A DNA stretch of 64,000 bases. Source: Coniferiporia sulphurascens. Taxonomy: Eukaryota > Basidiomycota > Agaricomycetes > Hymenochaetales > Hymenochaetaceae. Below the pieces are notes generated by a model. It was not told where the DNA came from, did no database searches, and saw only the letters and a list, made by a program, of their open reading frames with translations. Positions within the stretch are counted from its first letter, which is position 1, and each line of letters starts with the position of its first letter. Location: the NCBI GenBank assembly GCA_002794785.1, contig NBBA01000001.1, positions 2,852,001 to 2,916,000 on the forward strand, in the 5' to 3' direction. This document shows, one piece after another, positions 20,389-32,197 of this stretch. The position numbers and the translations under genes are program-made.

Positions 20389-22842
20389 ATGCTCCCTCGC
20401 TCAATCCGCGCCTCTCGTCTCGCGGTCCGTAGGTTTCCCTCACAGTCGTCTCGTGCTCTTTGGTATAGAGGTTTTGCGACGCCCTCCGAGCCCCCAAAGA
20501 ACGACTCTAATAAGCCCGACGACAAAGGCAAGCAGCGCGAGCATGACGTCTCGGGCGAGCGGGGAAACAGTCCCGCAGACCAGAATGGCTTTCCCCAGCC
20601 CCTCGAGGGCTTCTTCCAGCAGCTGAAAAAACAAATGAAGGATCTGGACGAGGAGCGTGCCAAGTTCAACAAAGAGAACGAATCTGACCAGGGCGACGGC
20701 CAGAAAAAACCGCCTCCCCCTCCCCCGAACGGAGGAGGCAACAATACGAATCAGGTCCTTTTGTTAACATCGATCGTAGGCGCCCTCTGGGCAATGTCAA
20801 ATTCAGGCTCCTCCATGTCCCGAGAGATTACCTGGCAAGACTTCCGAACCGCGTTTCTCGACAAAGGTCTTGTTGAGAAACTTGTTGTTGTCAACCGCAA
20901 CAAAGTGCGTATAAAATTGCGCTCGAACGCCGGTACCATGCTCCCGGGCGCGTCTGCTCCTGGTGAATATTACTTTTCAATCGGCAGCGTCGAGTCTTTC
21001 GAACGCAGGCTCGACGAGGCGCAGAATGAGTCGGGTATTCCCAGTCACGAGCGTGTTCCCGTCGCATACCACGATGAAATTTCAGCAGTCAGCACTCTTT
21101 TACACTTTGCACCGACGATGCTACTTGTCGGCGTGATTTACTGGATGTCACGGCGTGCGGGAGGGTCCAGTGGAAGCTCTGGGGGCATATTTGGTATGGG
21201 GCGGAGTCGTGCGAAGCTATTCAACAAGGAGACAGACGTCAAGGTCAAATTCAACGATGTTGCTGGTATGGATGAGGCAAAGGAGGAGGTTATGGAGTTC
21301 GTACAGTTCCTCAAGGAGCCTGCTCGTTACGAGAAGCTCGGTGCGAAGATACCTCGCGGTGCGATTTTATCAGGTCCCCCCGGTACTGGTAAAACATTGT
21401 TGGCCAAAGCAACGGCTGGAGAGGCGAACGTGCCTTTTTTATCTGTCTCCGGATCTGAATTTGTTGAGATGTTTGTCGGCGTGGGCCCTTCTAGAGTCCG
21501 TGATCTCTTCGCGTCTGCGAAGAAGAATGCTCCTTGCATCATCTTTGTTGACGAGATTGACGCCATCGGCAAGAAGCGCGGTAAAGGAGGGAACCTTGGT
21601 GGCAATGACGAACGCGAGTCAACTTTGAACCAGCTGCTTGTTGAAATGGATGGATTCGGAACGCGTGAACATGTCGTCGTCCTTGCTGGCACAAACAGGC
21701 CGGATGTTCTTGATCCTGCGCTGATGCGTCCAGGTCGCTTTGATCGTCACATTGCTATCGACCGCCCTGATGTCTCCGGTCGTAAGGGCATTTTCAAGGT
21801 GCATCTTGGACCTTTGCGTCTCTCCGCCGACCTCCCATCGCTTCCGGACCTTGCACAGAAGCTCGCAGTGCTCACACCGGGTTTCTCTGGCGCGGACATT
21901 GCAAACGTGTCTAACGAAGCCGCTTTACACGCAGCACGCAAGAACCATGAGTACGTCGAGGAGTCGGACTTCGAAAGCGCGATTGAGCGTGTTATTGCCG
22001 GTCTGGAGCGTAAGAGCCGCGTACTAAGTAAGGAGGAAAAGAAAACTGTTGCGTACCATGAAGCAGGTCATGCTGTGTGCGGCTGGTTCTTGGAGCACGC
22101 TGATCCTTTACTGAAAGTCAGCATCATTCCTCGCGGAGTCGGTGCTTTAGGCTACGCACAGGTATGCTTTATGCCTTTAGAGTTCATTCAATGGATTAAA
22201 TATCTTTACAGTACCTCCCGCCTGACCGCTACTTGCTCTCTACACCTCAAATGACGGATCGGATATGCATGACACTTGGCGGTCGTGTTTCGGAAGAGAT
22301 TTTTTTCGGTGTAGAAAACATCACTACCGGCGCACAAGACGACCTCCAGAAGATTACGCGCATGGCGTTCGAAGCTTGCGCTAACTACGGTATGAATAAT
22401 GTCATCGGACCTGTCAGCTACGGTGGGAGCGAGAGCAGCAAGGAGAGCTGGCAGAAACCTTTCAGCGAGAAAACTGCTGAGATGCTGGATGGCGAAGTAC
22501 GCAAGATGATCTTGTACGTCTTTTTTTCTTCTTCAATGGGGCTTTTTTGGCTTATTTTCTCTTTAAAGAAATGCGTACGAACGTACCAGGGATTTGCTCA
22601 CGAAACACCGCGATGATGTCGAAAAGGTCGCTCAACTGCTACTGAAAAAAGAGATCATCACGCGAGAGGACATGATTGACATTCTTGGCAAGCGACCCTT
22701 TGCGCACCGTGCAGATGACATGGACAGATGGTTGGATGAGCATGGGAGCAGGAAGAAGGGGGAAGTAAGCGCACCACCGCCGCTTGAAGAGGTGCCCCCG
22801 CCATTACCGACTGCAATATCCAGCTTCGAGGAAAAACCTTAG
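20389..22842 (+). CDS. Mitochondrial m-AAA protease (Yta12/Afg3 family, FtsH-type)
   Basis: Exons 20389-22161, 22212-22513 and 22569-22842 give 782 residues. The presequence is Arg/Ser-rich with no acid ([20 protein letters not shown]). A charged linker follows, then TM1 ([15 protein letters not shown]), an intermembrane FtsH extracellular domain and TM2 ([10 protein letters not shown]). The AAA+ domain has Walker A GPPGTGKT, Walker [12 protein letters not shown] and the second region of homology [15 protein letters not shown]. The zinc-protease site is HEAGH with a downstream acidic ligand in [10 protein letters not shown]. It degrades misfolded inner-membrane proteins and matures ribosomal protein bL32m in yeast. 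Yta12 and Afg3 are close paralogues and I do not separate them here. Confidence 0.95.
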
Positions 22843-25800
22843 GATTTACCTTTAATCTTTCATTAAGATAAATAAACCACAGTTTAATTAAAAATGCATG
22901 CATAATACACACGCATCTCAAAACCGACATTCGAACCTTAAGCATAGTGAAGGCTGCGGTGTACCGGAAACACGCCGCGTTCTGAGACGCTTCCTTGGTT
23001 GAGCTCCCGAGCCAAAAGAGTGTACATGTACTACAATTCAAGCCGCTTCGTGCATCACCCTTGTCGACTCTTGCCCACTCACACTCTTGCGTGCCAACAC
23101 ATCATCTCAGGTTTTAAGGGTCAAATGAAGATGTCTGTCGCGAGCATGGCACTCGTTCTCCTCCTTGAGGATAGCACGCATGAGGATTGAGCATAGAAGA
23201 CAATGCAATGGCTTGAATGTGTACGCGATGCCAACGAGTCCAAGCGCACAAAATGACATGCACATACGGAGTGTCAAAGCGCTTATTACAAATATGGCCA
23301 CACAGCGCCATATTCATGCATTTCTCTGGTTTCCACACGCTCGAGGGTGAGGAGAAACGCGTTGCTTTCGTCCACACTAGTCAATAAGTATGCAGAGTGA
23401 GACAGCCCTTTTTGTAGGTTCCGGGCTATTATCTATGGCATGTTGGTACTCAGGAGTCAGCACTGACGAAAGCATGAAGCCGCGCGGCCTTCATTTGACC
23501 TTATTGCATGATTTGCTAGGATGAATATTGTCAGACACAAATGATGGATAAAAACTTGTAGATTATGGTATATACCCTTAAATCATGAGAACGTGGTGCG
23601 AGTGCGGAAAGCACGCGCACTTGTAGTATGACAGGGCTGGATCCCCGCTACTAACTCGATAATGAGAACACCGGGAGACAGACATTAGAGAATGTGTAGA
23701 ATGAAGGCACCTACTGTAGTCCTGGATGAATTTGATAATCCTGTAGCCGCGTGGCCTTTTTTGGTGATTAAGTCATCCTGAGTAAGACTCACGGGAGGAA
23801 ACCAACACCCCCAAACAGTACGTATTTTGTTCCAGGGAGCTGGCGAGATGCACGTAGCTTTTTATATAATGGAGCGAGTATGTATCCAATGACACTCCAG
23901 CGTTTCCAATCATTGCCGTGCCTGGGACGTTTGGAAGAAATGAGGACACCCACCTCATGGAATAGAATAGATACCATTGTCCTGCAAGAGCTTCGTTGAC
24001 GTTTGGAGAAGGATGCGGTTTGACTTAATCGGCGGCTAGAATAGAGTGACCAGCAGAAGATCAAGTTCCAGGTCTTCGTCGACCGGATCATGATGAGCAG
24101 GCGCGTCCAGACGGCGTCCATCGTGGAAAGCCCCGGGAAAAGAAGGGCTGGGTAGGCGATGACAAGGCATCCGTTCGAATGCGAAAAGACTGAGTCTTAT
24201 ACGCAATGTCACACGCAGCGACAGTGGTAAGCTGATAGTAAAAGGTGATGCTCAATCGAATACCAGGGGACGAACGGCCGTGTACTCTGATGGTAGAGGG
24301 GGGCGAATTGTCTTGCTCGAATTATTGGGAGACTGGGTTTGCTTCCGCAAGAAATGACGATCTCCAAGGACAGCCACGAACAAATAATCCATTATTCCGA
24401 ATATTCTGAGTAAGGCGATGCGCCACAACAGGCAGTTAGCTACAGGCGCATGGCTTCACAGTTGAGACCGTAAAGAAACCTCTTTGTAGTCTTTGCTACA
24501 TACTGTATAGCCCTTCCACTCCACCCGACCCCGGCGGTATCCCCTTCGCGTTTGTGAAATAACGTCGCGCAACGTCAGCAGGAATTGGAAGCAGTTAAGA
24601 CGCGAGTGAAATTCATGGTACGTACTTGGTTAGGGGGCACAGAAGTAGCGGCGCCGATGAGACGGCGGACCGTGCCATGGAAGACTACTGCTCGGTCGCA
24701 ACAAAGCTGTCTTCCTGAGAAGACTCCCGCACGTTACGTACGCCCCAAGTTCGCCGCCGCGAAGCACAAAACAAAGCTCGTTTTGCGAGAGCACGCCCTC
24801 ATCTGCAGTCTCCGTCTGTACAACTCTTCCCTCTCGTGTTTTGCTGGCAGTACTTTTTACCTGGGCTAATGTCGCTGGCTCCGTTTCATCAAGGATCTAA
24901 GGGAGGAAGCGGCGCGTCAGGCCATTTAGGATTGCGACGATGTACAATCATATCACCAACCCAAACCCGGCCCTTTATACGCAGCGAGTTGCTCGCTTGC
25001 GCGTCTCGATCGTTGAGGACCTGCTGTCTTACTTTTCGCAATTAAAAAGGTGTAGGTGAGGGACTTCTTTGGCTTCCGGGGAATGAGCATGTGTCTTAAA
25101 CGCACTTTTCTTCAACTGTGAGTTCGTCCTTGATGACCTATTGGATTTACTCAAGCGCTTGGCCCCAGTAACGAGCGCTACTTCATTCATGCTTCACCTT
25201 CGAGCAAACTTCGCTACCTACACGGGCTACCACGAGATCCATGGTCTTGGTCGTTAGTTCTCTGTGCCTCAGGTCTCGATCGAACGGGCTTGCCAAGATG
25301 TGGACTATCCTCCTGGGTCAAGACACAATTCCACCTACTGAGGATGTGAGCAGCCTTAGTCATATTATCTCCATTCCTGTGATGCCTCGCCAGGAAAAGA
25401 AAGATCACAGAGGATTATAACATACTGGCGGCTACAACGGCGCAAACGCGCTCAACCTGCGACAAGGTAGGTAACAATCTGTGGCGTACAATAAGCTGTG
25501 AGCACAGGAAAGATCAGTAGGGACGTTGTAAAGTGGCGGTGAGTAAGTTGGACTTACAAATGGAACAAATCAGATACAGGTGTTTGAAGAAGCGAACGGT
25601 GAAATCCAGCTCTGGGATCTGGGACCGATTAACTGCCCGTTTCTTCCACTCCCATGGTGAGCTCTTTAAAACAGAATGATCTGGCCCACAGTACCAGACG
25701 TCCGTTTGAGAGCTCCAACATGAGGCAGAAATCAACAGGCAGGGGGACCAGCAGATAAGCCCATTGAGCTCAATTATAACGGTATTAAATTGAATGTGTG

Positions 25801-27043
25801 CCATGAAAGCAGAACGGGGAATGTTCCGCAGGACATGTGCCCAACTCCAGACAGAATATGCCAGAGAACGTGCGCTGGTTACGGAGAACAGATTCAAAAT
25901 GTCCCCGAATTTGCGGAAGACGATGCGGGGGGAGGTATGTCACGGTAGTATGGAGGCTCGTTGACAGTGCTTGATCGATCCCGCGGCGAGTAGTTTTGCC
26001 AGTGTCACCTATTCGACAAACGGGGCCTTCTGCTGAACCCTGTTGAGCAGGGGAATTGCGGGTTTTGTTAAGTATTCGCAGTCGCGCTCGCCAGCCGCGT
26101 CGCGTCGGACCTTGATTTATGGCCTGTCAGCGCTTGCCTTTCTTTCACTAGTGAGTCGTGACCTAACCATCCAGAAGTCAAGCAGCATGCCTCCCCCAAA
26201 TCGCCATCCCCTTGTCGACCCCTCTAGGCCCTATCTGATTTTGTACTTACTCACCCGCCCCGTCTCGAAGTCTTCAGAGTCCGGAGTTTGAAGGCATCGC
26301 TGCCGCGGGGTGGCCATAAAGTCTTGATCGATCTTAAAATTGCGCCAATGGATGCAACATCTTGTCGAGGAAGGAGTCTAGGTTTCTGTCTGTTTATCTC
26401 TCTGGGCATATCTTATTTGACCTAAAGGTCTCTTACAGCATCGAATGTAAGACTTTCAAGCTTGCGGCCCAAAGAAAACCCTTAATCTCCATCGAGCTCC
26501 TGGCACGCCTTTGGTCAGCTGTCCTCTTAAGATACAGATGAGTCGACTTGAAGGTATGCTGTTGCGCTAGGTCGGTTGGAATTGAGCCGTAAACACTCTG
26601 GCGGTCAGCCAATCGGTTTTCCCCCAGTGTCAAACTTTCCCCCTTTCGCCCCTCGTCGCAATCTAAACACTCAGCTTCCCAAATCACCGCATCGATGACC
26701 GGTAGCTTCTCCAAGGCATTACGACCTTTCGGCCTTTTTTTGAATGGCCAGACTCCATCCAACCGGCTGCGTGAAGCACCCTACTCGTGTTTTATAATTA
26801 TGGATATTCGGTATCCTCATCGCAACTGGTCCAGGTCCTCTAAGACTCCACCGGGTCGCGATTCATTAAACTCTTTCTGATCAGACTTCGCGGCTCGACT
26901 TTTAAACAAATTTTACAGTTGTGTTCAAGAACTTTTACATATTACATCGCAATAAAATACTTTTCCACGCACACGCATTTGACTGATTACCTGAACCGTC
27001 TGCGGAGTCGTAGAAGATCAGTCACCCCAGAGATATTCTACTA
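22843..27043. other. 4.2-kb region without a recognisable gene
   Basis: The longest clearly non-genic stretch in the window. The open frames here (for example minus 23789-24121, plus 24585-24869, minus 25514-25897, minus 26433-26762) are under 130 codons, match no family I know and do not splice into a coherent protein. There are no terminal inverted repeats, no tandem array and no tRNA that I can see. A plus-strand frame at 24940-25050 (MYNHITNPNPALYTQRVARL...) looks somewhat coding. It may be a decayed gene or mobile element, or may contain a fast-evolving or non-coding gene. Confidence 0.45.
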
Positions 27044-27877
27044 TCAAAAAAGTGTATCCTGTAAGACGAATAAAGTCAAAAAAAATGAAGTGAACAAATA
27101 AATGTTGGCGCTGTACCTCATCCCGGAGGTACTCTCCAACGTCACTTAATTAAAAAAAGGACATTATCAAAAGGCGGCCAAGACGTTGGCGCAACGAAAG
27201 TGCTTACGCTTGGTGAAAAACGATGATGGCTGTCGGATCCAGCTTTCGAGTGTCAACTGTCGAACGTGCAGTGACTCCGAAGCCCTGCGCAACCGCCGTT
27301 TATAGATAACGTATAACCAGAGCGCATAAGTGGACGTACGAGGGGCGTATCATTCATGCTAAACACTACCACACCCTGGTGCTCAGGTGTATCCTCTGTT
27401 ATTCGCCCCAAATGTGCTTTCACAACATGATTTCCATACAGGAAGGGCATTTCACCATTTGGCTTGATCCACACCTGCATCGTGCATGTTTAGAGATTTC
27501 CTGAAGGTTCTTAAAAGGGAGACAGACTTTGTATTTGGCGTATTGCGCAAGGTAGTCGAGGGAGGTTATATGCAGCTTGAACTTGCCGCTCTTGCTGAAC
27601 TTCCCGAAGCACGTACCCAAGCTGACCAGATTTGGCCGTGCAACGGATATACCGAGCTTCATAGAGGACTCAGAGACATAGAAAACCCGATCCCTGTGGA
27701 GACGGAAGCAGTATGGCTCATCCGGCCTATCTATGAGGTGAACGAGGTTCTTTCCCTGTAAATCAGGCCTATGTCAGACTTGTCTGTTGAAGAGCACGAA
27801 AAACAAAGTGGACACACAATATAGTTTGCAAGCTTGGTAAAGACTGTCTTACTCTCATCCTCCGTAAGTGGCCTCAT
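27044..27877 (-). CDS. NIP7: NIP7, 60S ribosome biogenesis factor
   Basis: Six exons (27877-27818, 27755-27528, 27474-27340, 27284-27208, 27144-27117, 27058-27044) join in phase to exactly 180 residues, the length of human NIP7. It starts [21 protein letters not shown] and contains [79 protein letters not shown] and ends GEYLRDEDTLF. The C-terminal half is a PUA RNA-binding domain. NIP7 is needed for 27S pre-rRNA processing and 60S assembly in the nucleolus. The last coding exon is 15 nt, so gene finders relying on long open frames would miss it. It is divergent from NRDE2 with 228 bp between start codons. Confidence 0.96.
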
Positions 27878-28104
27878 ATCAGTCGAATGGTGAGGCTTTT
27901 TCTGTCTCCGCGTTGTTTGGAACAGTTGCGGGGTGCGGTAAAGACGTTTGTGCAGCGCACGCAGACTTTTCTTGACTGACCCCCGGAGATCGGCATCGAA
28001 GGGAAGTTACCATATTGGGCGACAAGACGTCTCGCAAGACCTGGAGTCCCACCGCCGTGCTACACGACCTCCCTGCGGTACGAGCTACCTCCCTTGTGGT
28101 CCTC

Positions 28105-31100
28105 ATGGCAGCGCCCTCGTTCTCATCGTTCCCGTCTATATTCGAGTCTCGTCAGGAAAGAGAGCCTGGTCCTAGCTCACGTTCTCAGTCGGTCTACGAA
28201 CGAGAGACTGTCAAGGATGCGGCGGACGGCACGAAACACAAGGAAAAGAAGAAAGGGGATGCAAGAGATATAAATGGATTTGGTAAAAGGGAGGGGAGGT
28301 CGAAACGTAAAGGTCATGAAAGTAAACGAGAAGGCAGACACGGACGCGACGACGGAATGTCTAAACACAACGGGTCCAGGGACGATAACCGCTCTTCGAG
28401 GCATCGACTAAAGCAGGCTGAGTTGGCTGGGAATGAGCGCGATTCAAAGCCCCTTCCTCGGGATAAAGGCGGCTCCGACATCTTCTTCCGGGATACTAGA
28501 GGGGATCCACTGAACATTACATATGGCGGCTTGCACGCAGGGGATATACCCAGATACTGGCACATCGCTCGTGAGTATCCCATTTGAAATCTACTCTTCC
28601 GCTAATTGAATCAAAGGTGGAATGAAGGTGCTCGGGTTGGATCCCAGACTCTCTGTCCTCTACAGAGCAGGCAAAGGTGTCGAAGTCGGCATGCCGGAGT
28701 GGCACAATAGGGTAAACTCTTCGTGAAAGTCTTAGCGCTCCAATATTATACTAAGTATGTGCGCAATTCTAGGCCCCTCAGCTTACCGATTCCCATGCTC
28801 GAGCCTTGTTGGCTGGTAAAACGCATCGGCTTGCAGCGTCTGCTAGGACTCTACTCAAATATGAAGAATCAGACGGGTTTATAAGGGTGCCCTCACGGAA
28901 AGGCAAGAGAAAGGACCAGGCTTACCGCTCAATTACCCGTGAAGATACGGAAAACTCTGACTCTCAGTCATCATCGGAAAGTGGAAGTGTAACTTCCGGA
29001 TATGAGACAGATACCTCCCCCATGTCGGCTCGCGAAGAGTCTCTTCGCAATCTAGAACAGAAGCTTTTACGGGACCCTACCTCAGTATCCGACTGGCTGC
29101 TTCTGGTGGAGCATTCGTTGAATGGAATGCCAGCTACAAATAAGAATGCAGACAAAGCCCGTTCCGAGATATCCGTGTCCGTTCTATCCCGTGCGTTATC
29201 TGCCCATCCAGATAATAAAGGGTCAACAGTTCTTTGGTTAAAGTATTTGAAAGCCGGTGAATTGTTCTGGATCAGAAACAAGCTGGAACGCGAATGGGAG
29301 GAAGCGCTGCGTATTCTCAGGTCTGCAGATATCTGCATCGAGTGGTTCGACTGGCGAACAAGGTCAAACGCCTCCTTGGATGACGTACTCCATGATGCAA
29401 CCAGGGCTCTGGCATTAGCATCCAAAAGCTCATCTGGAGACAGTGCTGAATTAGCGGAGCTACGTGTCTTTTGGCGTATAGTCGTTTTTCTCAAGCAGAG
29501 TGGTATGCAAACGGCTTATAGTTCTTGCCGTGTCTCCTGATTACCGCCACTCTGATAGGTTACGTCGAACGTGGGTTTGCTATTTTTCAGGCGCAGGCCG
29601 AGTTGTAGGTGCTTACTCCTTTCTCTTGCAGACATTAACTCACTAATAATAACAACTACAAGATCTTTCAATATGCCAGAAGACGCGAAAAAATTGGTGT
29701 TTGAAGAGCAGCTCAATCACTTGGAAGAATTCTGGGAGTGCGAAGCAGCACGAGCGGGAGAGTTGTCTGCGAAAGGATGGAATAAATGGAGTGCCACGAC
29801 GGAGACGAGTGGTAGTTCATCAGCGGTCAGAACGATCAGCAAGTGCATTAGTTTGAATCCGTACGAAATCTGGCTATTTCACGAAAGGGAGTCAGACAAG
29901 TGCCTTTTCATGCCGGCAAGGGCGTCTACCATGAACGAAGATGATCCATACTCGACAATCCTGTTTGTAGACGTCCGCCCTTTCTTGTTTCGTCTTCGGT
30001 CGGCGAAAGGGCAAAACTTGTTCCGCTTAATCTGGCTTGCATTCTTGGGCTTGCATATCCCGGGTTTGTCCTCTTCGCTCTCGGCTACGATGTCGGACGA
30101 TCGATGGGCCGACATGAAATTTATGGAGCCCGAATTTATACAGGAGCTGTTCCCGATGGGAAGTGAACATCGCACAATTACTGCCGACTCTTTTGCTGGA
30201 GTAGTGGTTGGCAGAGAAAAAACATACAAGACCAGTTTTGACATAGTCAAGGCGTGGAGTCTGGGAGTAATCGAGCCACTGGAAGGGTTATCAGTTGACG
30301 GCCGATACAGAATGTGGAGAAAGGGATATATACAGGAGCTCGACTGTCATACTATTGATACTATTGGGTTCGTAGTCTATCCATCGACGAAGCAAGGACA
30401 TTCTATTGAAAACCGTTCTCAATTTCAGCTGTATTTTCAAACAGGTCCGGCAAGAGACTGAAGACTTAGATTGGGATGTTCTCAGCCTTGCATTTAGGGC
30501 GTCCAGTTCTGATCTTCAGGGGTGAGCAGTTCGAAATGTCTCGATAGCCTTAAAAATATTCACCGTCATTTCTCCAGTCCCTTGAAGCACTCCCAAAATC
30601 TCTTGTCACAGAATAGCCCGTCTCCGGAGTTGCTGGCTGTTCACGCCCGCTTAGAGTGCATAAATGGCAAATACGATAAGGCGCGCAAGGTTTACCGCAT
30701 CGCACTTTCGTCATTAACTCAAGAGAATGGACCCGGCGTGGTATGTCTCTGGTGGGGTTCTGCAGAACTAGAGTGGCTCCTCTCTCAAGGTGATGCCGCA
30801 CTGAAGATAATACTTCGTGCCACAGGCCAATCGGACGAACGGGCGGGGATGCAAGTCCTTCGAGCAAAACACTGGCTTGGGAGTGTCTGTCGAGAAGACA
30901 CTACACCGGAGTGGAAGTTCCGTCTAAAATGGATCAAATTACGAATCCTATTTGAACTAATTACAGGGACGCTGGAAACGACCACTGCGATCGGGGAGGA
31001 GTTCCAGGCAAAAGAAGCGGAAGGCGGACCACATCACGAGTCGCTCACGGTGGCCTCGCTGCTCATGGTATATCATCACACTGTAACGCTCCACAATCAT

Positions 31101-31845
31101 GCACCTCCTGCTCTTCTGCGGGCGCTCGTACACAAAGCCCTCGAGATTTATCCGAGCAACTCCATCGTCCTCGGACTGTTTCTAGAATGTGAGAAGGGTG
31201 AAGGTATATGGGGGAGGGTTAGGGCCCTCATGAATGAGAATAACTCTGGGGCGTTGCGGGAGAAGAGTCTCGTGAGGCGGCTTTCGGAAATGTGGATTGC
31301 CAATTGGGAAGAGGGGCGATGGTTTGGCGAAGTCGAACGCGTGAGGGCTGGCCTCGAAGCCGCCGTTTCCTGCGGAAGGTTTGTGTCCCGTTCTTTCTAC
31401 GAATGTCCCGCGCTAAATATGGAATGCAGAACGAAAGGGAGTGCGATCTTGTGGAAGATCTTCGTCAAGTTCGAGATCGCAGCGGGCAATCTGAAGAGGG
31501 CGAGAATGATTCTGTTTAGGGCGCTGGGAGAGTGTCCCTTTGTCAAGGGTAGGCAGCCGTGTTACCTCTTATAATCCTCTACCAGGGACTGACAACCGCA
31601 TTGCAGAACTGTATCTGCTTGCGTTCGAAGGAGACTTGAGGCCAGCATTCAGTAGTCGAGAGCTTATGAGCCTGTCGGATGCCATAGCGGAACGCGGGAT
31701 ACGACTGCGGAAGTCATTGGTGGAGATGCTGGAGGCGAACGGGCACTCGGATGATGGAGACGCAGGCGAGGACTGCGGTGACGATGGGAAAGAGGATGAA
31801 CTAGAGCATGATAGTCGAGAGCTGAGGCGGCTGATGCCGTACTAG
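28105..31845 (+). CDS. NRDE2: NRDE2-family nuclear RNA-regulation protein
   Basis: The start is placed at ATG 28105 (MAAPSFSSFPSIFESRQ). A Lys/Arg/Asp-rich N-terminus contains the family block GGSDIFFRDTRGDPLNITYGGLHAGDIPRYW, which continues across an intron into KVLGLDPRLSVLYRAGKGVEVG. HAT/TPR-like helical repeats follow, beginning LEQKLLRDPTSVSDWLLLVEHS and running through about 900 residues to LYLLAFEGDLRPAF near the end. Several introns of 50-100 nt separate the exons. NRDE2 homologues (S. pombe Nrl1, human NRDE2) act in nuclear RNA surveillance with Mtr4 and in splicing or heterochromatin control. The N-terminal signature makes the assignment strong; junctions in the 29.5-30.5 kb part are approximate. 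Confidence 0.9.
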
Positions 31846-32197
31846 TATGTAATATATTACGTACGCGAATGTGACTGTATTGTTGCACACCCACCCGGTG
31901 TGCAAACACGATCGTTAACTCCCCATCACCACCGCCGCGCTCGAGCTTTTCTTTCTTTCTACTGCAGTGCGCTGCTCGCATTCCTCAATCCTTTTTCTCT
32001 TCTAATTCTTCTGCTCTATCTGTTCAGCTCGACGCTGGTCGACACATGTGCTGTCTGATCCTCTGACCCGTTCTCTAACTTCCGGCATTTACTCTTCGAC
32101 TCCTATTCCCGTCTAGGCCTCCCCCATCCCCTATTCATTGTCCTCACGCTGCCGGCCCTTGCTTTAATTGTAATCACTTCCACCAGAAACAACGACG

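Noticed and set aside
22920..22950. Sequence resembling the T-loop of a tRNA (ATTCGAACC)
   Set aside because: The flanking bases do not form a 5-bp T stem and no anticodon or acceptor stem is found at the right distance.
23107..23377. Minus-strand frames with hydrophobic and Cys/His-containing stretches
   Set aside because: Considered as a pheromone-receptor or finger fragment, but there is no continuous seven-helix pattern or recognised motif.
24585..24869. Plus-strand 94-codon frame in the gene desert
   Set aside because: Basic, Arg/Lys-rich translation without domain; no neighbouring exons extend it.
25514..25897. Minus-strand 127-codon frame
   Set aside because: Longest frame in the desert, but it has no similarity I recognise and no coding-like amino-acid pattern.
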